A DNA stretch of 64,000 bases, taken from NCBI GenBank assembly GCA_013141125.1, contig JABFRO010000001.1:1612001-1676000 (forward strand), written 5' to 3'. Under the pieces are notes generated by a model, which was not told the DNA's origin, did no database searches, and saw only the letters and a list, made by a program, of their open reading frames with translations. Of this stretch, positions 1 through 7,425 are shown one piece after another (positions within the stretch are counted from its first letter, which is position 1; every line of letters begins with the position of its first letter). This DNA is from Methylophilaceae bacterium. Its GTDB lineage: Bacteria > Pseudomonadota > Gammaproteobacteria > Burkholderiales > Methylophilaceae. The position numbers and the translations under genes were made by a program.

Positions 1-1115
1 CCACCAGTCGCACTTTCAGAAGCCTCCAGCGGCTTAATGAAAGTTTTTGGAGTGCGCAATTCCATTGCCCGCGCACGCGCCAGCGCAAAGCTATCGGCAA
101 CACGATCCTTGAGAGAAGTAGACCGCAGGCCTCCATTTAAACCATCCGCCTCCAAACCAGGCTCAATCAACAACTTGGCACCCATAGTTGTTGTGACTTC
201 GACTTCCACCTGACCCTTGGTTTGCGCCATGAATATAGAGCTTAGACTCGTTCCCAGCGTGTACTCAAGAGTTTGACCTATCACTTGAGCTATCGCCTCA
301 ACCCCCAGCAAATCGAGTGCAATAGCATTAATTGCAAGCACCAACTCTTCATTATCAACCACAATCAAACCATCAATCGCCATTTGCTGTGCAAACAAAC
401 GCTCGCGCGCATCTACCGAACGTAGACGAATTAACCGCCCCTTGGGGTGATGACGCTTAAAAACATCAGATTCAGCCAAAGCACCAGCTATGCGTAGAAA
501 AGCTACCAACGATTTAGTGGAATTAAGTTGCGGACATACAATGCCTATAACCGCCAGAAGTTTTCCATCAGCCCCCCGAACCGGATAACCTGCGGTTACA
601 TAATCATGTAACTTATAAAAGAAATGTTCTTTGCCGGTAAAGAAAGCTTGCTTACCCAGCAGGACTGCGCTGCCAATGCCATTATTGCCAATATCACATT
701 CATTCCAGCTGGCACCAATATTAAACAGATGCTGATCTCCAAAATAATGAAGCGCACTGGCACTGGCTCCGGCACCCACCACATGCATTAAAGTACCATG
801 GGCATCCGTCAGCAATATCGTAGTATCAGAATCTTGTAATATCGAGTGAACATTGTATGTATGAACGGATAGCGTAGTTTGCAGTTCGAGCGACCAAGTG
901 CGCTGATCGTGATCTTTATCGGCTTTGGGTTGGGAGAGATCCACACCCGGAATTAATCCATGCTGTTCAACACAACGCTCCCAGGCTTGTGAAACCTCAA
1001 GCCGTATCCAATCAAACCCTTCAGGCAGCCGCTTGGTCTTACGCATCGCATCCCACGCGCGCGTTGTACTATCGCCACCTGGATATAGGGCTATATCGTC
1101 CATTGTGTTAAGCAT
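1..1115 (-). CDS. mmoR: GAF-domain sigma-54-type transcriptional regulator, probable MmoR (C-terminus beyond window)
   Basis: An open frame of about 370 codons runs off the left edge without a stop. The N-terminus resembles AcoR-type activators (GFDWIRLEVSQAWERC around residues 30-45, then GLIPGV). A GAF-like sensor region follows (ILLTDAHGTLMHVVG, then GNNGIGSAV), and then a PAS-like segment (IDGLIVVDNEELVLAINA). The AAA+ sigma-54-interacting and Fis-type domains would lie outside the window, so they are not seen. MmoR is the sigma-54-dependent activator of sMMO operons, and all three mmoX genes here have sigma-54 promoters, which supports that role. It lies downstream of mmoC on the same strand, separated by about 480 bp with hairpins. 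ATGs at 1115 and 1103 are both possible starts; an in-frame stop lies just upstream. The family call is firm; the MmoR name is inferred from context. Confidence 0.68.
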   Translation of the reverse strand, partial: MLNTMDDIALYPGGDSTTRAWDAMRKTKRLPEGFDWIRLEVSQAWERCVEQHGLIPGVDLSQPKADKDHDQRTWSLELQTTLSVHTYNVHSILQDSDTTILLTDAHGTLMHVVGAGASASALHYFGDQHLFNIGASWNECDIGNNGIGSAVLLGKQAFFTGKEHFFYKLHDYVTAGYPVRGADGKLLAVIGIVCPQLNSTKSLVAFLRIAGALAESDVFKRHHPKGRLIRLRSVDARERLFAQQMAIDGLIVVDNEELVLAINAIALDLLGVEAIAQVIGQTLEYTLGTSLSSIFMAQTKGQVEVEVTTTMGAKLLIEPGLEADGLNGGLRSTSLKDRVADSFALARARAMELRTPKTFIKPLEASESATG

Positions 1116-1360
1116 TCGTCAGCACATGTAAATTAAAAATCATCAACTGACACCCTCTGGCAAATGGAATTAGACAAACTTAAGCTATGGCTTATGCAAC
1201 ATTTTCCACTTTAATATTACAACTATGAATTTGCTCTATACCGATATTCACCCGAACAGATAGATAGATACGGCGGCAATAATTCAATGTAGAGCCAGCT
1301 TTAAACCGGGCTCTACCAATATCACTTTTAACCAAGATAAGCCATTAGAAAAAGCACATC

Positions 1361-1380
1361 ATTCCAGCACACGCCGGAAT
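1361..1380. repeat. REP-like short palindrome
   Basis: ATTCCAGC and GCCGGAAT arms (7 of 8 paired) flank a 4-nt centre. This resembles the ATTCC...GGAAT palindromes dispersed in many proteobacterial genomes. A related perfect palindrome lies at 9877-9896. Non-coding, in the gap between mmoC and the regulator. Confidence 0.5.
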
Positions 1381-1390
1381 CCAGAGGATT

Positions 1391-1449
1391 AAAAACTTCA
1401 CGCACAAACGGATAACATCAGGATGCTATCCGCCTGTCCGTGAATTTTT
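1391..1449. terminator. Long imperfect hairpin flanked by A5 and T5 runs (bidirectional terminator-like)
   Basis: Arms at 1397-1414 and 1427-1444 pair at about 15 of 18 positions, with AAAAA on the left and TTTTT on the right, so it could terminate on either strand. It separates the sMMO operon from the regulator gene. The remaining sequence between 1116 and 1565 shows no gene. Confidence 0.5.
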
Positions 1450-1565
1450 ATTGCTGGATACAGACCATTGCCGCTATGACCATCTAATGAATTATTAGGG
1501 TTCAGAACTATTTAAACTTCAATCAATATTGGGTTCTTATTCAAGAATAACAAGCCCGATACATA

Positions 1566-1591
1566 ACAAAAAGGGCGCATTCAGCGCCCTT
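1566..1591 (-). terminator. Intrinsic terminator of the sMMO operon
   Basis: Read on the minus strand, an 8-bp perfect stem AAGGGCGC / GCGCCCTT with a 5-nt loop runs into a T-rich tract. It starts six bases after the mmoC stop codon, so it should end the mmoXYBZDC transcript. Confidence 0.85.
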
Positions 1592-1596
1592 CAAAG

Positions 1597-2652
1597 TTAT
1601 TCGCCGGATGATCCGCTGGCTAGGAACTTCTCGCTGCAGACGTTATCTCTTGGTATACCCAAGTTATCACACATCTGGTTAGTGGCATCCACCATGCCAG
1701 GAGGGCCACACAAATACATATCTGGCTTGGCACCGCTGGCTTCAAGATCGCTCTTCAAAATTTCAACGGCATTGCCTTTGGCACCCGTCCAGCCTTCTTC
1801 CGCATGCCAAACACAGATTTGCGCTGTCAGATTAGGCATTTTCTTGGCTAATGCCGCAATTTCATCCGCGTAGAAAACTTCTTCCTGCTTGTTTACGCCG
1901 TAATATAAGCGTGCTTCATTCGGGTCGCCACGGTCATGCATTTGGCGCAACATAGACATCACCGGTGAAAGACCTGTGCCACCGGCCACAAAGTAACGCG
2001 GTTGCAAGCCATTATTATGCAAGTAGAAGTTACCGGAAGAGCCGCGTACATTAACCAGCATGCCAGGCTTGGCATCATTTTTCATGAAATTCGAGAACTT
2101 GCCATCTGGCAATACACGAATCAGAAACTCAAAATCGCCATTATCGTTTGGCAGACTGCATGGTGAGAATGAACGCCAAATATCCGTACCCGGGATTTCA
2201 ATATCAAAGAATTGACCCGGCTCAAAAATTGCAGCATGCGTACTACCGTCATCTTTGCGTGAACGACGTAAAACCAATTGAACAGCATTAGACGCGATAG
2301 GCGTAATGCTAATGATTTCAGCAGAAAACTCACGATCAACGGTAGTATAAGAAATTCGTTCAGAGGTATAAGGCACTTCAACTGTCATATCCGAACGTGG
2401 ATAGCAGCGGCATAGCAACACAACACCCTCTTCTTCTTCATCCGGTGGCAAAGCTTGCACACTGACACGACCCATTTCGTAATCGCCATTGGTGCAATCA
2501 GCTTTACAGGTAGCGCAACCGCCTTCGCGACACGAAGCCATCAAAATAACCTCTTGGCGCAACCCTGCTGTAATTACATCTTCATCTTCGGCACATTGAA
2601 TGTGCACTGAAGCGCCATCTTGCGTGACCACTTCAATATCGTATGTTGCCAT
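1597..2652 (-). CDS. mmoC: Soluble methane monooxygenase reductase MmoC
   Basis: Reductase of sMMO. It passes electrons from NADH through FAD and a [2Fe-2S] cluster to the diiron hydroxylase in the cytoplasm. At 351 residues it matches the family length (about 345-350). The N-terminal plant-type ferredoxin domain has cluster cysteines C41, C46, C49 and C81 (SCREGGCATC, then LLCRC). The FAD-binding motif RSFS starts at R160, the nucleotide-binding loop GGTGLSP is at 224-230, and CGPPGM is at 315-320. It is the last gene of the operon, 74 bp after mmoD, and is followed at once by an intrinsic terminator. Start chosen from a GAGGAG-like ribosome site upstream. Certain. Confidence 0.98.
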   Translation of the reverse strand: MATYDIEVVTQDGASVHIQCAEDEDVITAGLRQEVILMASCREGGCATCKADCTNGDYEMGRVSVQALPPDEEEEGVVLLCRCYPRSDMTVEVPYTSERISYTTVDREFSAEIISITPIASNAVQLVLRRSRKDDGSTHAAIFEPGQFFDIEIPGTDIWRSFSPCSLPNDNGDFEFLIRVLPDGKFSNFMKNDAKPGMLVNVRGSSGNFYLHNNGLQPRYFVAGGTGLSPVMSMLRQMHDRGDPNEARLYYGVNKQEEVFYADEIAALAKKMPNLTAQICVWHAEEGWTGAKGNAVEILKSDLEASGAKPDMYLCGPPGMVDATNQMCDNLGIPRDNVCSEKFLASGSSGE

Positions 2653-2726
2653 AACCCACTCTCCTCAGTTTTAATAATTAATTTTCAAAAAATATTGCAG
2701 CAATGGGTAGCGACACGGTCTCAAAA

Positions 2727-3095
2727 CTAGGATTCATCGGCATTACTCGCGGTATCTGTAGTTTTTTCTGTGGTAGTAACATCTCTTACGCCATAAAACG
2801 CCAACACATGGTCAACCGATCTTTTTGCTGACTCCAGGCTGAGCGCAGCACCGGTTTGCACATGGCTACCATCTTTATAAATATCCCAGCGCCACAGACA
2901 TTCCGTCTCCAAGCCGTAGGCCGCATATCTCCCTACTTCCTTCAAAAGCACATGATCGCTAGACAAGTCTTCAACGTCAGGCTCAGCCTGAGATTTTACC
3001 TCAGTTGCTATAGCTTCGGCAACCATCTCGCTGGAAAGCATCAAGTTCGCAAGTGCGACATTCCTACTATCAACACCATCATCTTCAATAGCCAT
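2727..3095 (-). CDS. mmoD: MmoD, sMMO assembly/regulatory protein
   Basis: Small acidic protein of about 122 residues at the conserved position between mmoZ and mmoC. The C-terminal half carries the family signature seen as LWRWDIYKDGSHVQTG followed by LSLESAKRSVDHVLAFYG. MmoD (OrfY) is known to bind the hydroxylase, inhibit it in vitro, and is implicated in the copper switch between sMMO and particulate MMO and in diiron-centre maturation. Two ATGs are close together: the second (3095) lies 9 nt from AAGGAG, the first (3104) only 3 nt, so I prefer 3095. The N-terminal 60 residues are less conserved than the rest. Confidence 0.9.
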   Translation of the reverse strand: MAIEDDGVDSRNVALANLMLSSEMVAEAIATEVKSQAEPDVEDLSSDHVLLKEVGRYAAYGLETECLWRWDIYKDGSHVQTGAALSLESAKRSVDHVLAFYGVRDVTTTEKTTDTASNADES

Positions 3096-3195
3096 TTCAT
3101 GCACTCCTTTATTAGGCAGTTATTAAAACAAAACTGGCTCGGAGCACCGCCCCGAGCCAGAAAACTTACATGCTACTTAAACAATATAAAATTGT

Positions 3196-3720
3196 TTAGA
3201 GAGCATTAGCATCTACAAGCTTGATAACTTTAACGCCACGTTGCTTACGCAGATCTTCCAAAGAAGTATCGTAGTAACCAGTATTGCGCAATTCCATCAA
3301 CTTAGTACCCAGAATACGGTCAGTATCCATGAAGTAGTTAGTTGGCATAATTGGAGTCTTGTATTCAAGACGGAAGTTGATATGAATCTTTTCAGCTTCC
3401 CACTTGTCAGTACAAGCATTCATTGCATCTACTACTTTCTTCACTACAACTGCAGCATCTTCACCGTTTGCGCATTTATTAAACAAGCAATCGTTGGTTT
3501 TAGCAGCACGTGAACGCAAAACAGCTACGCGATCTTCGATTTGTGTCTCGATCCAGTTGCAATCAAGATCCAAAGCATAAGAAGTACGGAATGGAGACAT
3601 GTTAGCTTTACGGAACTCAGTCAAAAACTTTGCGCCTGAAGCAAGATCATCCAGCTTAGCAATCTTGGCTACGTACTCATCACGAGCATCGTTGTCATGT
3701 ATTTTATGGATTTTAGCCAT
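3196..3720 (-). CDS. mmoZ: sMMO hydroxylase gamma subunit MmoZ
   Basis: Gamma subunit of the (alpha-beta-gamma)2 hydroxylase, a helical protein packing on the outside of the MmoX/MmoY core. The 174-residue length fits (about 170). Recognisable stretches are KWEAEKIHINFRLEYK, PIMPTNYF, LGTKLMELRN and a C-terminal YYDTSLEDLRKQRGVKV, which closely match Methylococcus MmoZ as I recall it. It starts 10 bp after the mmoB stop with a GGGGAAG ribosome site. No metal ligands are expected in this subunit. Confidence 0.97.
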   Translation of the reverse strand: MAKIHKIHDNDARDEYVAKIAKLDDLASGAKFLTEFRKANMSPFRTSYALDLDCNWIETQIEDRVAVLRSRAAKTNDCLFNKCANGEDAAVVVKKVVDAMNACTDKWEAEKIHINFRLEYKTPIMPTNYFMDTDRILGTKLMELRNTGYYDTSLEDLRKQRGVKVIKLVDANAL

Positions 3721-3730
3721 GTTCTTCCCC

Positions 3731-4144
3731 TTAAATGTTTTCTAGTTTGCGATCAAGACCCATCAACTCGGAAGTGATGGTGAAAGTATTACCGAATGTG
3801 TAAGCACGACCGATGGTTGATGAAACATCCACCAGCAAATCATATACATTGTACTTACGACCTAGCAATTCAGTGGCAACATCGCAATCAAAAGCGATTT
3901 TGCCATTTGTCTTCAACCACCAGAAACCAGCTTTATCTTCAACAACCAGGTTCTTATCAGCACCAGCAGCCTTGATTAACATTTCTTCAACAAGGAAGTC
4001 CATTTCATCAGATTTTTTCAGAACTAAAACTACTGTGTCGCTTTCATGAACAGTTTGGTTTTCTTCTGCGAAGTATTCATCCGCAAAAGCTTTACCAGTT
4101 TTGCCCATAATGCCAGCGTTGTATGCATTTGAATTTGTACTCAT
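3731..4144 (-). CDS. mmoB: sMMO regulatory (coupling) protein MmoB
   Basis: Cofactorless effector protein that binds the hydroxylase and tunes oxygen activation and substrate access. The N-terminus MSTNSNAYNAGIMGKTG matches the flexible MmoB tail, and the core ends in DVSSTIGRAYTFGN and TSELMGLDRKLE, hallmark stretches of the family. The predicted product is 137 residues, slightly shorter than the 141 of Methylococcus. An upstream in-frame ATG at 4150 abuts the GGGAGAG ribosome site too closely, so 4144 is chosen; this also matches the family start MS-NSNAY. Genes mmoB and mmoZ are separated by 10 bp and are surely co-transcribed. Confidence 0.97.
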   Translation of the reverse strand: MSTNSNAYNAGIMGKTGKAFADEYFAEENQTVHESDTVVLVLKKSDEMDFLVEEMLIKAAGADKNLVVEDKAGFWWLKTNGKIAFDCDVATELLGRKYNVYDLLVDVSSTIGRAYTFGNTFTITSELMGLDRKLENI

Positions 4145-4157
4145 TTCCATCTCTCCC

Positions 4158-5327
4158 TTATTTAGTGCCAGCTAGAATAGTTTTAACCATTGCAGCTTGG
4201 TCAACTGGATAATTGTATTTGTTAGCATAATCTACTACCCAATCAGAAACTACACGTACGACACTGGCTTCAATAGAAGCAGGATCAGTGAAGCCTTGAA
4301 TAACTGGCAGTGTTTTGTACAAACCAACAAACTCTGTCATTGCGGCAACAGTGCCTGGCAGATATTTGTCTGTCCAAGCCTTGAACCAAGTACGGTTATG
4401 CTCACCAAATTTAGCATCGTTAGCTAGGCAATAGTTGAAGTGATCATCCATTGCAGCGCGAGTCAGGTGGAAATAAGATTGGAATTGTGAAAGAACGTAA
4501 GGTGTTAATGTATCGCCAAACGCTGGTGCCAAACGCATGAAGAATTCACGGCGAGCCAATTGACCGAACAATGGGTCGTAAACCATGTGACAACCCCACA
4601 GACCTTCATTCCAGTCAAAGTTACCTTGCCAGATTTGCTCAATTGTTTCACGAGCTGATTTGAAAGTTGGACTAGTTGTCCATTCTTTTTTCGCACGATC
4701 GGTAGAGTCTGAGTAACCAGGAACCAATTTTGAAATGAATGTACGAACCAACTGTACCATTTGTGAATTGTCTTGCTTATCCAGAGCAGCCATACCGAAT
4801 GTATTACGGATAGTATCACCCAGGCAATCACGCATTACTGATGAATGCACGTTAAACATACCGTATTCAGCGTAACCCAGCGCACCGAAAATTTGAGGAA
4901 TAACTGTATCGCGCCAAAAAGTATCCATCAAACGGATAGAACCGTCTGTTGAGTAAGCTTCCATGAAGCGCTCTGTACAACGCCAATCTTCGCCTTTAGC
5001 CTTAACGTACGGAGCGTGCCAACGACGAGCTGGATCACGGTGTTTTAACCATGAATCAGTCTTCAGTTCTGTTGTTTCTGTACCCCAGGATTGACGACCA
5101 CCGTGGAATTTTTGAGTCCAATCACCCCAGTCCAGACCGCCAGCGATCCAGTCAGGTGTAGGTGCAGAGTAGCAGTTCAAAATTTCATATTCAGTCAGAC
5201 GTTTCCAACGTGGCTCTACGAAATAGCACATCTTCCGTTGAGTATCAATTGGTTGATCTGGTGTTGCATCCATAATTGCTTGTTGCAGTTTTGGGTCGGT
5301 TAGACCACGGACTGTTAAAGTTGCCAT
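4158..5327 (-). CDS. mmoY: sMMO hydroxylase beta subunit MmoY
   Basis: Beta subunit of the methane hydroxylase, structurally related to MmoX but lacking the diiron site; it forms the dimer interface. At 389 residues it equals the family length. The start MATLTVRGLTDPKL, the stretch ILNCYSAPTPDWIAGG and GGLDWGDWTQKFHGGRQSWG are typical of MmoY. It begins 115 bp after the second mmoX, the gap being filled by two hairpins (5361-5399 and 5410-5429), and ends 13 bp before mmoB. Only one mmoY copy is present although there are three mmoX genes. Confidence 0.98.
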   Translation of the reverse strand: MATLTVRGLTDPKLQQAIMDATPDQPIDTQRKMCYFVEPRWKRLTEYEILNCYSAPTPDWIAGGLDWGDWTQKFHGGRQSWGTETTELKTDSWLKHRDPARRWHAPYVKAKGEDWRCTERFMEAYSTDGSIRLMDTFWRDTVIPQIFGALGYAEYGMFNVHSSVMRDCLGDTIRNTFGMAALDKQDNSQMVQLVRTFISKLVPGYSDSTDRAKKEWTTSPTFKSARETIEQIWQGNFDWNEGLWGCHMVYDPLFGQLARREFFMRLAPAFGDTLTPYVLSQFQSYFHLTRAAMDDHFNYCLANDAKFGEHNRTWFKAWTDKYLPGTVAAMTEFVGLYKTLPVIQGFTDPASIEASVVRVVSDWVVDYANKYNYPVDQAAMVKTILAGTK

Positions 5328-5353
5328 TTCCTAATTACTCCTTAAATGAGTAC

Positions 5354-5399
5354 AAAAAATCCTCACGTCTTTGCGACATCGCGCCACTTAGGCGTGAGG
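5354..5399 (-). terminator. Terminator-like hairpin inside the sMMO operon (mmoX2-mmoY gap)
   Basis: On the minus strand a stem CCTCACGCCT / AGACGTGAGG (9 of 10 paired) is followed by ATTTTTTG. It looks like an intrinsic terminator but sits only about 30 bp before mmoY, with no new promoter seen between. It could act as a partial terminator or RNA-processing element that raises mmoX over mmoYBZDC output. The same hairpin family follows the other two mmoX copies. Confidence 0.65.
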
Positions 5400-5409
5400 G
5401 GTTAAACTA

Positions 5410-5429
5410 CCAGCCTGTTACCAGACTGG
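5410..5429 (-). other. Short RNA hairpin after mmoX2 (hairpin B)
   Basis: As RNA, CCAGUCUG and CAGGCUGG form an 8-bp stem with one G-U pair and a GUAA loop of the GNRA class. It lies 13 nt after the mmoX2 stop. Equivalent hairpins lie after mmoX1 (7390-7412) and mmoX3 (56635-56656). Confidence 0.55.
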
Positions 5430-5442
5430 CATTTCCGAGGTA

Positions 5443-7017
5443 TTAAGCCAACGGATTCGAGAAGACACAACCGATGCGTTTGATGTCATCGAGTGTCCAT
5501 AATTTTCCATCTTTCTTCACATGCGGCTGCGCAATCAGTGTCTTGCCATCTGCACGTACGCCATGACCTTCAGCGATGACTTCAGACAATTCACGGCCTG
5601 CATATTGCTCAAACATGTTTTGGCACTCATAACGCTCTGGCTCAGAGAGCCACATACGCTCACTCCATTGATCAGAGAACGCATGTTTCATGCCATTGTA
5701 TTCATGAATACGCAGGGAACCGGCACCTTTGGTCAAGGTTGGGCAGAATGGCACTTGTGATGTACGGTCGATGTAGATTGCATGGCCGTTTTCGATGAAC
5801 CACAGCAGTGGAATGAAGCCGCTGGCTGGGTCTTCACAACCACGGGCACGCCATTCGTCATAGATCACGCCGTAGAAATCTTGCCAGCCTGGGTAATTCA
5901 GCTCAAACCATTCTGCATCTTCCTTGGTAGGCAGATCCAGACGGAAGAAGCCAGTTGGCCAAACAGCGTAAGCCAACAGGAACAAGTCATGATGTGCCCA
6001 GTAAGCGTCACGTTTTGCATCTTTCAGGCTTTGTGGTGAAGCTACACCGTATTTGCCCAGACGGCCGATCCAGATGCCGCCCCAATCTTCGTATACCCAA
6101 CGGTTCCAGGTCTTGACCCATGGCTCAACCTTGGTTTTGGAACCATATTCAAACGCCATACCCAATACTGGGGTGAAGTACTTTTGTTGTGTCCAGAACG
6201 CGTTGTTCAAGTCAGTATTCAGGAATTTAGATGCAGCCGGGTCATTGGCAATAGAAACGATAGTTTGGTAACCGTTTGCCATGTGACGCAGTTCGTCTGT
6301 TTCAATGGACAGGAATACAGTTGGGGTGATTTCATCACCGTTCATGGAAGCCCATTCAGTAACCGCTACGATCAATGGGTTGGTGAAGCAGGCTTCGCCG
6401 ACCAATTGCAAGCTAATGGAGCATTCAACGGCATCGCCTGAGATGAAGCCATCAGAGAATACGCGTTTCATGCCTTTCCACAGAGGACCCAGGGTACGTA
6501 CGCGACGTGCATCGGTGTGGCCAGCAGGGTCATGGAAGTATTTGGCGAAGTAGTAGTTTACATAGGCGCATTGGTGGGTATGACGGATTTCATCCATACA
6601 TTGACCCAGGTAGCCGTTCTTTTGCTCAGGAGCAGAAGCACAATCCCACAACATACCGGTTGCAGCAATCGCGTTGTATTCGCCCACTTCCAGGAAGTTG
6701 GAGATGACCTTCATGGTTTCACCCCATTTTGGGTGAACACGCGAGCCGGCATCCATACGAGCCAACGCATCTTGCAAAGAACCGAATTGACGTTCGTCTT
6801 TTACAGACTCCATACGAGCGTATTCTTTAGCAGTCAGCTTGAACTGTTCTTTGGTGTCGTTCGCCATGTGGTACTTGGTGGAGTACTTGGTACGATTGTT
6901 TTTGAAATCCCAGTTGAAGTCTTGCATCCATTTGTGAACTTCTTGTGCGCCTACGCTGATTGGTGCGCGGTTAGCGGCCAGTGCGTCGGTTGCTGCATTA
7001 AGTGCTGTATTAGCCAT
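5443..7017 (-). CDS. mmoX: sMMO hydroxylase alpha subunit MmoX, copy 2 (operon copy)
   Basis: Catalytic subunit that hydroxylates methane to methanol at a carboxylate-bridged diiron centre. It is 524 residues. All ligands are present, shifted one position relative to Methylococcus: E113, E143, H146, E208, E242, H245, within DEIRHTHQ and ETDELRH. The active-site C150 and T212 are also kept. It differs from copies 1 and 3 by about a dozen substitutions plus a divergent first ten residues (MANTALNAAT against MALSTAHKAA). It is the copy directly upstream of mmoYBZDC. It has its own sigma-54 promoter at 7123-7138 and a GGGAGAG ribosome site, so it need not depend on copy 1 transcription. Confidence 0.98.
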   Translation of the reverse strand: MANTALNAATDALAANRAPISVGAQEVHKWMQDFNWDFKNNRTKYSTKYHMANDTKEQFKLTAKEYARMESVKDERQFGSLQDALARMDAGSRVHPKWGETMKVISNFLEVGEYNAIAATGMLWDCASAPEQKNGYLGQCMDEIRHTHQCAYVNYYFAKYFHDPAGHTDARRVRTLGPLWKGMKRVFSDGFISGDAVECSISLQLVGEACFTNPLIVAVTEWASMNGDEITPTVFLSIETDELRHMANGYQTIVSIANDPAASKFLNTDLNNAFWTQQKYFTPVLGMAFEYGSKTKVEPWVKTWNRWVYEDWGGIWIGRLGKYGVASPQSLKDAKRDAYWAHHDLFLLAYAVWPTGFFRLDLPTKEDAEWFELNYPGWQDFYGVIYDEWRARGCEDPASGFIPLLWFIENGHAIYIDRTSQVPFCPTLTKGAGSLRIHEYNGMKHAFSDQWSERMWLSEPERYECQNMFEQYAGRELSEVIAEGHGVRADGKTLIAQPHVKKDGKLWTLDDIKRIGCVFSNPLA

Positions 7018-7122
7018 CGTTAGCTCTCCCAGATTGGTGTTAAATAATAATTAAATTATCGAAAGTGTTTTAGCGCCGTTACTTTTTGCCTACTTCACTT
7101 CCTTGTGCTGCACAGTAGCATT

Positions 7123-7138
7123 AGCAATGCTCATGCCA
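7123..7138 (-). promoter_or_regulatory. Sigma-54 promoter of mmoX copy 2
   Basis: Minus-strand TGGCAT-N5-TTGCT matches the -24/-12 consensus TGGCAC-N5-TTGCW at nearly every position, with the correct 5-bp spacing between hexamer and pentamer. The start codon lies about 105 bp downstream. The flank ATTAGCAA is shared with the promoters of copies 1 and 3. Sigma-54 control of mmoX is established in Methylosinus and Methylococcus. Confidence 0.88.
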
Positions 7139-7233
7139 ATCATCGCAACAGCACAAATAACACTTTTTTTACAATGGGAATACAATGAGTTACACATTTT
7201 ATTTAACCTCAATCAGAGCACGGGCATTAAAGC

Positions 7234-7244
7234 ATACAGTGTAT
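7234..7244. promoter_or_regulatory. Candidate activator site upstream of mmoX copy 2
   Basis: ATACAGTGTAT is an inverted repeat (ATACA-N-TGTAT) centred about 100 bp upstream of the -24 element, a normal enhancer distance for a sigma-54 activator. The identical 11-mer occurs upstream of copy 1, and a 9-of-10 core match lies upstream of copy 3. The bound protein is not known; MmoR is the obvious candidate. The rest of the 7018-7425 gap is AT-rich without a gene. Confidence 0.55.
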
Positions 7245-7340
7245 AAATTACAAACACCGAATGGCCACAAATTAAACATTGTTTATTTAGAATGCATTTA
7301 ACACGAACACATTCTAAATAATTTTACATTTTTTAATAAT

Positions 7341-7379
7341 TCTCACGCCATCGTTACTTTTGATAACTCTGGCGTGAGA
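7341..7379 (-). terminator. Hairpin A after mmoX copy 1
   Basis: Perfect 10-bp arms TCTCACGCCA and TGGCGTGAGA with a 19-nt loop, about 50 nt after the mmoX1 stop. The minus-strand tail is AATTATTAAAAAA, lacking a T-run, so termination would be weak unless Rho helps. Same hairpin family as at 5361-5399 and 56588-56626. Confidence 0.6.
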
Positions 7380-7389
7380 GCTTCACGCT

Positions 7390-7412
7390 ACCAGCCTAAT
7401 GTCTAGGCCGGT
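7390..7412 (-). other. RNA hairpin B after mmoX copy 1
   Basis: ACCGGCCUA / UAGGCUGGU can pair over 9 bp including one G-U, with loop GACAU, 13 nt after the mmoX1 stop codon. It precedes hairpin A in the transcript, the same order as after copies 2 and 3. Confidence 0.55.
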
Positions 7413-7425
7413 ATTGTTTTGACAA

